Source of the DNA: Rhizobium sp. Q54
GTDB lineage: Bacteria; Pseudomonadota; Alphaproteobacteria; Rhizobiales; Xanthobacteraceae
Reading direction: 5' to 3'
Assembly: GCA_945907045.1 (NCBI GenBank)
Contig: CAMDSH010000003.1
Location: 62,001-126,000 of the forward strand
Length of the DNA stretch: 64,000 nucleotides
A program made the translations under genes and the position numbers. Below are positions 44,397-53,619 of this stretch, piece by piece (within the stretch, counting starts at the first letter, position 1; the number at the start of each line of letters is the position of its first letter). The notes below the pieces were generated by a model. It was not told the DNA's origin and searched no databases. It was given only the letters and a program-made list of their open reading frames with translations.

Positions 44397-46012
44397 CGCA
44401 AGCCCCGCGCCCGCCGCTGCCGATGCTGGTTCCGGAAACCGCGCCGTTCAACGAGGAACAGCGCACGTGGCTGAACGGTTTCTTCGCCGGTCTGGTTTCA
44501 CTCGATACAGCGGGCGGGGTGACCGCGCTATCTCCCGAACAGTCCGCCTCGCTGCTGTCCGGCAACGCAAGCGCCGCGCAGGACGATGACGATGGCGCGC
44601 CCTGGCACGACCAGACGTTGCCGTTAGCCGAGCGCATGAAGCTTGCCGAAGGCCATCCGCTGCAACGGCGGATGATGGCAGCAATGGCGCAGCAGGATTG
44701 CGGCCAGTGCGGCTACGATTGCCACAACTATTCCAGTCTGATCGCGACCAAGAAAGAAGAGCGGCTGAATCTCTGCGTGCCGGGCGGCAAGGAAACCGCC
44801 CGCATGCTGAAAAAACTTTACGAGGAAGTTGGCGCTGCGCCGCCGCCGGCCCCCGCGATTTCATCTCCGGTTTCGGCGCCCGCCGCTGCGGTCTCCGCGC
44901 CGGGCCGCTCCCGCGATAATCCTGTCGAGGCGAAGCTGCTCTCCTGCACACTCTTGAACAAACCGGGTTCGGAGAAAGAAACCTGGCACGTCGAGTTCGA
45001 TCTGTCGCAATGCGGACTGGACTACTCCGTTGGAGATTCTTTCGGCATTTTTCCGCGCAACGATCCGGTGCTGGTGGAAGCCGTCATCAAGGCAATCGGT
45101 GCGCCGCCGGAATTTCCCATCGGCGGGCGTACGCTGCGCGAGGTGCTCACCGACGGTGCGTCGCTTAGCCCTGCGCCAGATATGCTGTTTCAGTTGATCT
45201 CCTACATCACCGGCGGCGAGCGCCGGAAAAAAGCAAGAGCATTCGCCGCCGGGGAAGACCCGGATGGAGACGCTGAAACGCTCGATGTGCTCGCGGCGCT
45301 GGAAAAATTCTCCTGCGTGCGGCCCGACCCGGAGGCTTTCGTCGAGGCACTTGATCCGTTGCAGCCGCGGCTCTATTCGATTTCATCGTCGCCCAAGGCG
45401 CATCCGGGGCGGCTATCGACGACGGTCGATACGGTTCGCTACACGATCGACGATCGCACGCGGCTCGGCGTTGCGTCCACGTTTCTCGCCGAGCGCATCA
45501 AGCCCGGCGACACGTTGAAAATCTACGTGCAGAAGGCACACGCTTTCGGTCTGCCCGCCGATCCCTCGGTGCCGATCATCATGATCGGTCCCGGCACCGG
45601 CGTCGCACCGTTCCGTGCCTTTCTATATGAGCGCATGGCCACGAAGGCACCGGGCCGCAATTGGCTGTTCTTCGGCCATCAACGCCGGAATTGCGATTTC
45701 TTCTATGAGGACGAACTCGCCGGCATGAAAGCCGCCGGTGTGCTCACGCGTCTCTCGCTCGCATGGTCGCGCGACGACGTGCAGAAATTCTACGTGCAGG
45801 ATCGCATGCGTGAAGTTGGCCGCGACCTGTGGTCGTGGCTTGCCGACGGCGCACATATTTATGTCTGTGGCGATGCCAAGCGCATGGCGAAGGACGTGGA
45901 AGGCGCGCTGATCGAGATCGTCGCCGCGCACGGAGCGCGCTCCACCGATGAGGCGATTGCTTTCGTCACCGATCTCAAAAAACGCGGCCGCTATCAGCAG
46001 GACGTTTACTGA
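44393..46012 (+). CDS. CysJ-like FAD/NADPH reductase with Fe-S domain in place of flavodoxin
   Basis: 539 residues. Residues 19-34 carry the CysJ-type N-terminal motif (NEEQRTWLNGFFAGL). Residues 90-140 form a small Fe-S domain with C103-x2-C106-x3-C110-x17-C128 and PGGK after the last Cys, similar to the FeS domain of RnfB-type proteins. After an Ala/Pro linker (about 145-170) comes a full CysJ FAD/NADPH module: RLYSISSSP, GPGTGVAPFRAFLYER, YVCGDAKRMAKDV and the C-terminal YQQDVY. The FMN flavodoxin domain found in CysJ is missing. Coupled to nirA by ATGA overlap, it probably feeds NADPH electrons to NirA through the Fe-S centre (inference). Confidence 0.88.
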   Translation: MTQAPRPPLPMLVPETAPFNEEQRTWLNGFFAGLVSLDTAGGVTALSPEQSASLLSGNASAAQDDDDGAPWHDQTLPLAERMKLAEGHPLQRRMMAAMAQQDCGQCGYDCHNYSSLIATKKEERLNLCVPGGKETARMLKKLYEEVGAAPPPAPAISSPVSAPAAAVSAPGRSRDNPVEAKLLSCTLLNKPGSEKETWHVEFDLSQCGLDYSVGDSFGIFPRNDPVLVEAVIKAIGAPPEFPIGGRTLREVLTDGASLSPAPDMLFQLISYITGGERRKKARAFAAGEDPDGDAETLDVLAALEKFSCVRPDPEAFVEALDPLQPRLYSISSSPKAHPGRLSTTVDTVRYTIDDRTRLGVASTFLAERIKPGDTLKIYVQKAHAFGLPADPSVPIIMIGPGTGVAPFRAFLYERMATKAPGRNWLFFGHQRRNCDFFYEDELAGMKAAGVLTRLSLAWSRDDVQKFYVQDRMREVGRDLWSWLADGAHIYVCGDAKRMAKDVEGALIEIVAAHGARSTDEAIAFVTDLKKRGRYQQDVY

Positions 46013-46146
46013 TGACGGCCTCAATGCACACGCCGCGCCTGTTGGAGGCCGAAAAACGGCGCGGGAGGCATTCTCCCGGCCCGCGGCAAAATAGGCAAGA
46101 AAACACCTCGTTTTGGCCATTAAAGGAAGAAAGTTCTTATTTTTTC

Positions 46147-46176
46147 AATGTTATTGCCTTTAAAGGGAACAATATT
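46147..46176. promoter_or_regulatory. 30-bp imperfect palindrome in AT-rich leader of the YeiH/cysJI unit
   Basis: A perfect CCTTTAAAGG core is flanked by AATGTTATTG and GAACAATATT, which are imperfect inverted copies. It lies 41 bases before the small membrane gene, in a stretch (about 46100-46200) that is much more AT-rich than its surroundings. This suggests an operator for a second transcription unit starting here. The regulator is unknown; a CysB-type LysR factor is one guess. Confidence 0.5.
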
Positions 46177-46216
46177 CTAGTTGAGAGGATTGCGTCATTT
46201 TACGGGAGTCCTCTCC

Positions 46217-46342
46217 ATGTCCGATCAATCGCCGCATCAGCCTGGCGCGCGGCTGTTCACCCTCGACAGCTGGGCGGTGGCCGCCGCCGCCGTCTTCATT
46301 CTTCTGATTGTCGCCGGCGTATTGCCGCGCGTTCCCTGGTAA
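46217..46342 (+). CDS. Small single-helix membrane peptide (41 residues)
   Basis: ATG at 46217 gives 41 residues ending at TAA 46342, 6 bases before the YeiH gene. A polar N-terminus (MSDQSPHQPGARLF) is followed by one hydrophobic helix (WAVAAAAVFILLIVAGVLP) and a short RVPW tail. The tight spacing to yeiH argues for a real gene, maybe an accessory subunit or leader peptide of the exporter. No family is recognised. Confidence 0.62.
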   Translation: MSDQSPHQPGARLFTLDSWAVAAAAVFILLIVAGVLPRVPW

Positions 46343-46348
46343 CGCGCC

Positions 46349-47428
46349 ATGTCCATTTCAATCACCGCCGACGAACGCTTCTCGCTCCCCCGCCGCCTTG
46401 TCGAGTTGCTGCCCGGCATAGCGCTACTGTTTGTCATCGGCTTTCTCGGCAAGCTGATCGAGAACAGCATCGACGTTTACGGCAAGACGCATCATCTCGC
46501 GCTGCCCAAGATCGAATACGTGCTGTGGGCGATTTTGATCGGGTTGATCATCGCCAACACCGTCGGCGTGCCACGCATCTTCCGCGCCGGCGTCGACACT
46601 TACGAATTCTGGCTCAAAATTGGAATCGTGCTGCTGGGCGTGCGTTTCCTGCTGGGCGATGTACTCAAGCTCGGCGGCATCAGCCTGTTCGCGGTCGTCA
46701 TGGAGTTGGGCATCGCCATCGGTTTGATGCTCTGGCTCGGCAATCTGTTCAAGCTCTCGCCCAAGCTCACCAGCCTGCTGGCGATAGGTTCCTCGATCTG
46801 CGGCGTGTCGGCGATCATCGCCGGCCGCGGCGCGATCAACGCGCGCGACGAGGATGCTTCGTTCGCGATCGCCGCGATTTTGGCGCTCGGCGCATTCGGC
46901 TTGTTCACCTATCCGCTGATTGCCGCAGCACTGGGAATGAACGATCACGCTTATGGCCTGTGGGTGGGTCTTGCCATCGACAACACCGCGGAAGCGGCGG
47001 CGGCGGGCGCGCTATGGTCGGACGAAGCCGGCAAGGTCGCCGTGCTGGCGAAGACCACGCGCAACGCAATGATCGGCTTCGTGGTGCTCGGTTTCGCGCT
47101 CTATTGGGCGACGCGCGGCCAGGCTGCGAAAATCGAGAACAAGGCGCTTTTCCTGTGGGAGAAGTTTCCGAAGTTCGTGCTCGGCTTCCTCGTCGTCTCG
47201 CTCGCCGCGACCTTCGGCGCCTTCAGCAAGGAGCAGTCGGCCGACATCGCGAACCTTTCGCGCTGGGCTTTCCTGCTGACCTTCGCGGGCGTCGGGCTGC
47301 GGACCGACTTTCGCGAGATGCGCAAGCAGGGCTTCTACCCGTTCGTCGTCGGCGCGATTGCGGAAATCGTGGTGACCATCGCGACGCTCATCATGGTTCT
47401 GCTGTTGCAGCCCTGGCTGCCGGCCTGA
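46349..47428 (+). CDS. yeiH: YeiH-family putative sulfate exporter
   Basis: 359 residues with about ten membrane helices. Family blocks: EYVLWAILIGLIIANTVGVP, FWLKIGIVLLGVRFLLGDVLKLGG, LLAIGSSICGVSAIIAGRGAI and GLAIDNTAEAAAAGAL. The family (UPF0324) is described as putative sulfate exporters, often linked to sulfur metabolism; the role is not well proven. Being directly upstream of cysJ-cysI supports a sulfite/sulfate link. The cysJ start follows 20 bases after its stop. Confidence 0.9.
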   Translation: MSISITADERFSLPRRLVELLPGIALLFVIGFLGKLIENSIDVYGKTHHLALPKIEYVLWAILIGLIIANTVGVPRIFRAGVDTYEFWLKIGIVLLGVRFLLGDVLKLGGISLFAVVMELGIAIGLMLWLGNLFKLSPKLTSLLAIGSSICGVSAIIAGRGAINARDEDASFAIAAILALGAFGLFTYPLIAAALGMNDHAYGLWVGLAIDNTAEAAAAGALWSDEAGKVAVLAKTTRNAMIGFVVLGFALYWATRGQAAKIENKALFLWEKFPKFVLGFLVVSLAATFGAFSKEQSADIANLSRWAFLLTFAGVGLRTDFREMRKQGFYPFVVGAIAEIVVTIATLIMVLLLQPWLPA

Positions 47429-47448
47429 GGGGCGATCGTGAAACGAAC

Positions 47449-49197
47449 ATGACCATCTCCACGATCCCGAAGACCGCTCCTTTCGGCGAGGAGGAGATCG
47501 CCATCCTCAACCGCGTGGTGGGGCCCGCGAATGCAACGCAACGTGCGTGGCTCGCGGGCTTCCTCGCGGGTCTTGATGCATCCACCGCGACGTTGCAGCC
47601 GGCGGCTCCAGCGCGTCCGGCAAAACCGCTGACGATTTTGTATGCCAGCGAGTCCGGGAATTGTGAGGGGCTCGCCGCTGACATGGCGAAGGCCGCACGC
47701 AAACAGGGTTTCAAGCCTTCACTCGTAGATTTCGCCGATCTCGATGTGTCGACGTTGTCCGGCATGCGTCACCTCATCGTCATCGCGGCGACCTGGGGCG
47801 AGGGCGAAGCGCCTGCGCGTGCTGTGAACGCTTACGCCGATCTGATGAGCGAGAAGGCGCCGCGTCTCGATGGCGTCGAATACGGCGTGCTCGCGCTCGG
47901 CGACACCGCTTACGTGCAATTCTGCGCAATCGGCAAGGCAATCGACGAACGGCTCGCGGCGCTCGGTGCCAAACGCGTTGTCAATCGCATCGACTGCGAT
48001 CTGGATTTCGCGGAGCCTGCGAAGCAATGGATCGATGCCGCGCTGGTAACGCTTGCGCCCGCCCCAGACCCGAATGCCGGCAGGGTGATCGAGGTCGATT
48101 TCGGCGCGAAGCTGGCAAGCGTTCAAAGTCTTGAGCCGATTGAGGCCGAGATCATCGAGCGCATCAATCTCAACTCGTCGCGCTCGGACAAGGAAACTTT
48201 CCATCTCGAACTTGGCTTCGATGGCGAAGCGCCGGCCTACAAACCGGGAGATTCGCTCGACCTTTATGCGCCGAACGATCCGGTTTACGTGGACGAACTA
48301 TTGAAAATCACCGGTCTGACAGCGGATGCCACGTTGCGCGCGGAGCTGACAAAATCGCGCGACATCACGACGCTCTCGCTCAAGACCGTGGAAAGCTACG
48401 CCGCCGCCACCGGCCATCAATATGTGAAGACGCTGATCGAATCCGGCGAAGCTCCGGCCTGGATCGTTGGGCGGCAGCTTATCGATCTGCTTGCGATGTA
48501 TCCGATTTCACTGACGGCCGAGCAGTTGCTCGGCGTCACGCGGCCACTCGCGCCGCGGGCCTATTCGATTGCGTCCTCGCGCCGCGAAGTTGGCGAGGAG
48601 GCGCATCTGCTTATCGCCGCCGTGCGTTACGAAAGTCATGGCCGCGCGCGCAAGGGCGTGGCGTCGATCTTTGTCGCCGAGCGGCTGAAAAAAGGCGACC
48701 GCGTGCGCGTGAAACTCAAGCCCAACAAGCATTTCGCGCTGCCGGCGCCAGAGCGCGACATCATCATGGTCGGTCCCGGCACCGGCGTTGCGCCGTTTCG
48801 CGCCTTTGTGCAGGAGCGGCGCGCGGCCGGCGCTTCGGGCCGCAGCTGGCTGTTCTTCGGCGATCGCCATTACACGCACGATTTTCTCTATCAGCTTGAG
48901 TGGCAGGACGCGCTCAAGGACGGCGGATTGACGCGGATGGATGTCGCGTTCTCGCGCGACACGCTGGAAAAGAATTACGTGCAGCACCGCATCTGGGATC
49001 GCCGCCGCGATCTCGTCGAATGGCTCGACGACGGCGCACACATTTATGTCTGCGGCGATGCGAAAGCGATGGCGAAAGACGTGCGTGCGATGCTGGTGCG
49101 CGCCATTGGTGACGTGAAGGGCCTCACGCCGGAAGCCGCCGAGGAGGCCGTGCGAACAATCGAAAAAGAACGGCGTTACCAGCAGGACGTTTACTAA
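47449..49197 (+). CDS. cysJ: Sulfite reductase flavoprotein alpha subunit CysJ
   Basis: 582 residues (E. coli CysJ 599). N-terminal motif at residues 27-42 (NATQRAWLAGFLAGL) as in E. coli CysJ. Flavodoxin FMN domain about 60-205 (YASESGNCEGLA phosphate loop, ATWGEGEAP, LALGDTAY), then FAD domain (RAYSIASSR) and NADPH domain (GPGTGVAPFRAF, YVCGDAKAMAKDV), ending YQQDVY. Transfers electrons NADPH to FAD to FMN to CysI. Start ATG at 47449; longer readings join it to unrelated upstream frames. 4 bases before cysI. Confidence 0.94.
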   Translation: MTISTIPKTAPFGEEEIAILNRVVGPANATQRAWLAGFLAGLDASTATLQPAAPARPAKPLTILYASESGNCEGLAADMAKAARKQGFKPSLVDFADLDVSTLSGMRHLIVIAATWGEGEAPARAVNAYADLMSEKAPRLDGVEYGVLALGDTAYVQFCAIGKAIDERLAALGAKRVVNRIDCDLDFAEPAKQWIDAALVTLAPAPDPNAGRVIEVDFGAKLASVQSLEPIEAEIIERINLNSSRSDKETFHLELGFDGEAPAYKPGDSLDLYAPNDPVYVDELLKITGLTADATLRAELTKSRDITTLSLKTVESYAAATGHQYVKTLIESGEAPAWIVGRQLIDLLAMYPISLTAEQLLGVTRPLAPRAYSIASSRREVGEEAHLLIAAVRYESHGRARKGVASIFVAERLKKGDRVRVKLKPNKHFALPAPERDIIMVGPGTGVAPFRAFVQERRAAGASGRSWLFFGDRHYTHDFLYQLEWQDALKDGGLTRMDVAFSRDTLEKNYVQHRIWDRRRDLVEWLDDGAHIYVCGDAKAMAKDVRAMLVRAIGDVKGLTPEAAEEAVRTIEKERRYQQDVY

Positions 49198-49201
49198 GGC
49201 C

Positions 49202-50917
49202 ATGCCGCAAGAACTCTCGCGCAACGAACGAATTAAAGAAGCGAGCGATTATCTGCGCGGTACGCTGGCCGAAGGCTTGGCCGAAGACATCACCGGCTCC
49301 ATCGTCGAGGACGATGCGCAACTGGTGAAATTCCACGGCATGTATCTGCAGGACGACCGCGACCTGCGCTCGGAACGCACGCGCAAGAAACTCGAGAAGG
49401 CGTTCGCCTTCATGATCCGCGTGCGAATTTCCGGCGGCGTGCTCACACCGCAGCAATGGCTCGCGCTCGACCGCGTCGCGCGTGTTTATGGCAACGGCAC
49501 CATGCGCCTTACCACGCGGCAGACGGTTCAATTGCACGGCATCATCAAGTCGAATCTGAAATCGACCATGAAGGCCATCGACGCGGCGCTGTTGGGATCG
49601 ATCGCGGCTTGTGGCGATGTCAACCGCAACGTGATGTGCAATCCCAATCCGTTCCAGTCGCGCGCGCATGCAGCGGCGCTGGAACTGGCGCGCGCCGTCT
49701 CCGATCATCTGACGCCGCGCACGCCCGCCTATCGCGAAATCTGGCTCGACGGCGAACGCATCGCCGGCGGCGAAGACGAAGTGATTGAGCCGATCTACGG
49801 CAAGACGTATCTGCCGCGAAAATTCAAAACCGTGGTAGCGGTGCCGCCGCACAATGACGTGGATGTGTTCGCGCACGATCTTGGCTTCATCGCCATTCTC
49901 GATAATGAGGGCCATGTCGAAGGTTGGAACGTCACCGTCGGCGGCGGCATGGGCATGACGCACGGCGAGCCCGACACTTACCCGCGCACGGCCGACGTGA
50001 TGGGTTTTTGCCGGACGCGCGATGCGCTTTCGATAGCGGAATCGGTTGTTACCGTGCAGCGTGACTGGGGTGACCGCGCCAACCGCAAGCATGCGCGGCT
50101 TAAATATACCATCGAGGATCGCGGGCTGGCCGCGTTCCGTGCTGAGGTCGAGCGCCGCGCGGGCGTGTTGCTCGATGCATCACGGCCCTTCAAGTTCACC
50201 TCCACCTGCGATCGTTATGGCTGGAGCGCGGGCGAGAACGGGCGCGGCCATCTCACGTTGTTCGTCGAGAACGGGCGCATCTCTGACGTGAAAGGCGGCG
50301 CGCAGCAGCTCGCGGTTTTGCGAAAGATCGCCGAGAGCCATAGCGGCGACATTCGCATCACCGCCAATCAGAATCTTATCATCGCCAATGTGCCGGTTGA
50401 GCGGCAGGCGGAAATCGAAAAACTCGCGGCGGATGCCGGATTGCTCGCGCCCTGGTCTGGCCTGCGCCGTAACGCGATGGCCTGCGTCGCGCTGCCGACC
50501 TGCGGTCTCGCGCTCGCCGAGAGCGAACGCTATCTGCCGGATCTGATCGGCGCGCTCGACGAGCGGCTGGCGGCGCATGGTCTTTCCGCCGACGACATCG
50601 TCATCCGCATGACTGGCTGCCCGAACGGTTGTGCGCGGCCTTATCTCGCCGAGATCGGTTTGGTCGGAAAAGGCCCCGGCCGCTACAATCTTTATCTCGG
50701 CGCGGCGTTCGATGGTTCGCGGCTTTCAAAACTCTATGCGGAAGACCTCGATCACAAGGCGATCGTCGCCGCGCTCGATCCGCTGTTTGCCGCATATGCG
50801 GGACAACGGAACGCAGGCGAACGCTTCGGCGATTTCTGCATCCGCGCGGGATTTATCGCGGCCACCACAAATGGCCGCGACTTCCACGCCAACGTCAAAG
50901 CGGGAACCGCGGCATGA
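49202..50917 (+). CDS. cysI: Sulfite reductase hemoprotein beta subunit CysI
   Basis: 571 residues, the usual CysI length. Siroheme/[4Fe-4S] ligands: C428-x5-C434 (CVALPTC) and C473-x3-C477 (CPNGC). Other blocks: MRLTTRQTVQLHGI, GDVNRNVMCNPNP, YLPRKFKTVVAVPP and the CysI-specific NVTVGGGMGMTHG. Reduces sulfite to sulfide with electrons from CysJ. The overlap of 4 bases with nasA makes sulfite and nitrate reduction genes physically coupled in one transcript. Confidence 0.95.
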   Translation: MPQELSRNERIKEASDYLRGTLAEGLAEDITGSIVEDDAQLVKFHGMYLQDDRDLRSERTRKKLEKAFAFMIRVRISGGVLTPQQWLALDRVARVYGNGTMRLTTRQTVQLHGIIKSNLKSTMKAIDAALLGSIAACGDVNRNVMCNPNPFQSRAHAAALELARAVSDHLTPRTPAYREIWLDGERIAGGEDEVIEPIYGKTYLPRKFKTVVAVPPHNDVDVFAHDLGFIAILDNEGHVEGWNVTVGGGMGMTHGEPDTYPRTADVMGFCRTRDALSIAESVVTVQRDWGDRANRKHARLKYTIEDRGLAAFRAEVERRAGVLLDASRPFKFTSTCDRYGWSAGENGRGHLTLFVENGRISDVKGGAQQLAVLRKIAESHSGDIRITANQNLIIANVPVERQAEIEKLAADAGLLAPWSGLRRNAMACVALPTCGLALAESERYLPDLIGALDERLAAHGLSADDIVIRMTGCPNGCARPYLAEIGLVGKGPGRYNLYLGAAFDGSRLSKLYAEDLDHKAIVAALDPLFAAYAGQRNAGERFGDFCIRAGFIAATTNGRDFHANVKAGTAA

Positions 50918-53619
50918 ACGCGCCCGCACAGCATCCGCCCGCCGTTCGTACGACATGCCCTTATTGCGGCGTCGGTTGCGGCGTGCTGGCCAAGCCGGAC
51001 GGCCGCGGCGGCGCGGTGATTGCCGGCGACCCCGCGCATCCGGCGAACTACGGCCGGTTGTGTTCGAAGGGTTCGGCGCTCGGCGAGACGCTCGGACTTG
51101 AAAGCCGTTTGCTGCATCCGATGCTTCGCCAAGCTGACGGCGCTTATGCGAAAGCCAGTTGGCCGGGCGCGCTCGATACGGTCGCCGATGGTTTCCGCCG
51201 GATCGTCGAGCGCGACGGGCCTAGCGCGGTCGCCTTCTATCTGTCGGGCCAGTTGCTGACGGAGGATTATTACGTCGCCAACAAGCTGATGAAGGGCTTC
51301 ATCGGCAGCGCGAATGTCGACACCAATTCGCGCCTGTGCATGGCGTCTTCGGTTGCGGGCCATCGCCGCGCTTTCGGCGCCGACACCGTGCCGGGCATCT
51401 ACGCCGACCTCGACGAGGCCGATTTGATCGTGCTCGTCGGCTCCAATGCCGCGTGGTGTCACCCCGTGCTGTTCCAGCGCATGGTGAAAAACCGGCAGGA
51501 ACGCGGCGCGAAAATCGTGGTGATCGATCCGCGCCGCACGGCGACCGGCGATGAGGCCGATCTTTTTCTCTCCGTCACGCCCGGCATGGATACAGCGTTG
51601 TTTAGTGGGCTGCTGGTGCATCTCGCGGAACATGGCGCGCTGGATGATAAATATATCGCCGCGTACACGGTCGGCTTTGATGCAGCTATCGCGCGCGCGC
51701 GCGAGATTGCGCCGGATGCCGCTGCCGCCGCCAAAGCCACCGGTCTCGCCGAATCCGATGTCATCCGTTTCTTTGAATTGTTCCGGGCGACGCCGCGCGT
51801 TGTCACCTGTTTTTCGCAGGGCGTGAACCAGTCGGCGCAAGGCACCGACAAGGTCAACGCCATCATCAATTGTCATCTTGCGACGGGACGCATCGGCAAG
51901 CCCGGCATGGGCCCGTTTTCGCTCACCGGACAACCGAACGCGATGGGCGGCCGCGAGGTCGGCGGGCTTGCCAATCAGCTCGCCGCGCACATGGGATTTT
52001 CGCAAGAGGAAATCGACCGCGTTGGGTGCTTCTGGCATGCGCCGCGCATGGTGGCGGGCGAGGGCCTCAAGGCCGTGCAGATGTTCGATGCGATCGAGCG
52101 CGGAGAGATCAAGGCGCTGTGGGTGATGGCGACCAATCCGGCGGTATCGCTTCCGCGCGCCGGCGCCGTTCGCGAAGCACTGGGAAAGCTGGAACTTTTC
52201 GTCGTGTCCGAGAACGTGCTCTCCAACGACACGATGAACGCCGGGGCGCATGTGCTGCTCCCTGCAAGTGCGTGGGGCGAGAAGGACGGCACGGTGACAA
52301 ATTCCGAGCGGTGCATATCTCGCCAGCGGCCATTTCTCCCGGCGCCTGGCGAGGCGAAGCCTGACTGGTGGATCGTCGCGCAAGTCGCGCGCCGCATGGG
52401 TTTTATCGAAGCGTTTGATTATCGAACCGCGGCGGACGTGTTCCGCGAACACGCGGCGCTGTCAATGTTTGAAAACGATGGCGCGCGCGATTTCGACATT
52501 GGCGCCCTTGCGGCGATCCCGGATGAGAAATTCGATGCGCTCGATCCGGTGCTGTGGCCGTTGCGCGCTGGAGTGGAGAAGCAAAAGACGCGGTTTTTTG
52601 CGGATGGCGGCTTCTTCACGTCTGATCGCAAGGCCCGCTTCATCGCGCCGGAGCGCCCGTCGCCGCAGTCGGATACTTCCGCTGAATATTCATTGCGTCT
52701 GAACACTGGCCGCGTACGCGATCAGTGGCATACGATGACGCGTTCAGGCTTGAGCCCCCGCCTCGGCGCACATTCGCCGGAACCGTTTGTCGAGGTGAAC
52801 CCTGCGGATGCAGATGCTGCGAATCTCATCAATGGTGAATTCGCGCAGGTGACGACGCCGTATGGAAGCTGCCTGCTTAAGGTGATCGTCAGCGAAGGCC
52901 AGCAACGCGGTTCGCTGTTTGCGCCGATCCACTGGAGCGGCGAGACCGCTTCATCGGCGCGCGTCGGTGAACTGGTGATGCCGACGACCGATCCGTTCTC
53001 CGGTCAGCCCGAAGCAAAGGCGACGCCGGTTTCCATTTCGCCGGTTGCGTTCCGTTATCGCGGCTTTGCGCTGGCGCGGGAAAAAGTTTCGTTTCCGTCA
53101 GGCACATGGTGGTCGCGCGTGGCGGTCTCGGGCGGCATCGGTTTCCTGTTCGCGACTGACGAGGCTCCCGCCGCCTGGAGCGCGCATGCCCGCGCCATGT
53201 TGGGCGCGGAAACGGAACTTGCCGAATACACGGATGTGCCGCGCGGGCTTTATCGCGCGGCGGCGTTTAATGAAGGCCGGCTCGATGGATGTCTTTTCCT
53301 CGCGCCGTCCGGTTCCGCGCCAAACTGGGATGTGGTTCGCGCGCTGTTCGAGAGCGAAACGCTGGGCGAGACCGAGCGCCGCGTTCTTTTGTCGGGACGT
53401 TCGGCCGAAGGTTTAGTCGAATCCGGCCCTGTGATCTGCGCCTGCTTCGGTGTTGGGCTCGCCGTCATTCGCGACGCTATCTCAAGCGGAGCCGCATCGA
53501 GTGTCGAGGACATCGGCCGCGCGCTGAAAGCCGGAACGAATTGCGGTTCTTGTTTGCCGGAGCTTAAAAAGATTGTCGCCCAAAGGAAAAGCCATGAGCA
53601 TCTCGCGCACGCCGTCTGA
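50914..53619 (+). CDS. nasA: Assimilatory nitrate reductase catalytic subunit NasA
   Basis: 901 residues. N-terminal [4Fe-4S] ligands C15, C18, C22 and C50 (CPYCGVGC, RLCSKGS). Mo-bisMGD domain blocks: VDTNSRLCMASSVAGHRRAFG (Cys position of Mo coordination in the CMASS stretch), GSNAAWCHPVLF, MGGREVGGLANQLAAH and TNPAVSLPRAG. The C-terminal 60 residues carry a BFD-type [2Fe-2S] domain (ICACFGVG...NCGSCLPEL). No Tat signal, so cytoplasmic. Reduces nitrate to nitrite with electrons probably from the FAD oxidoreductase upstream in the operon. Overlaps cysG by 26 bases. Confidence 0.94.
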   Translation: MNAPAQHPPAVRTTCPYCGVGCGVLAKPDGRGGAVIAGDPAHPANYGRLCSKGSALGETLGLESRLLHPMLRQADGAYAKASWPGALDTVADGFRRIVERDGPSAVAFYLSGQLLTEDYYVANKLMKGFIGSANVDTNSRLCMASSVAGHRRAFGADTVPGIYADLDEADLIVLVGSNAAWCHPVLFQRMVKNRQERGAKIVVIDPRRTATGDEADLFLSVTPGMDTALFSGLLVHLAEHGALDDKYIAAYTVGFDAAIARAREIAPDAAAAAKATGLAESDVIRFFELFRATPRVVTCFSQGVNQSAQGTDKVNAIINCHLATGRIGKPGMGPFSLTGQPNAMGGREVGGLANQLAAHMGFSQEEIDRVGCFWHAPRMVAGEGLKAVQMFDAIERGEIKALWVMATNPAVSLPRAGAVREALGKLELFVVSENVLSNDTMNAGAHVLLPASAWGEKDGTVTNSERCISRQRPFLPAPGEAKPDWWIVAQVARRMGFIEAFDYRTAADVFREHAALSMFENDGARDFDIGALAAIPDEKFDALDPVLWPLRAGVEKQKTRFFADGGFFTSDRKARFIAPERPSPQSDTSAEYSLRLNTGRVRDQWHTMTRSGLSPRLGAHSPEPFVEVNPADADAANLINGEFAQVTTPYGSCLLKVIVSEGQQRGSLFAPIHWSGETASSARVGELVMPTTDPFSGQPEAKATPVSISPVAFRYRGFALAREKVSFPSGTWWSRVAVSGGIGFLFATDEAPAAWSAHARAMLGAETELAEYTDVPRGLYRAAAFNEGRLDGCLFLAPSGSAPNWDVVRALFESETLGETERRVLLSGRSAEGLVESGPVICACFGVGLAVIRDAISSGAASSVEDIGRALKAGTNCGSCLPELKKIVAQRKSHEHLAHAV

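Noticed and set aside
46050..46095. GC hairpin (CGGGAG-GCATT-CTCCCG) after the Fe-S reductase gene as an intrinsic terminator
   Set aside because: The stem is good but no U-run follows, so it is not listed as a terminator.
46012..49197. A 1061-residue frame spanning the small peptide, yeiH and cysJ
   Set aside because: Only the part from 47449 reads as CysJ; the earlier part is the wrong frame of yeiH, which is clearly coding in its own frame.
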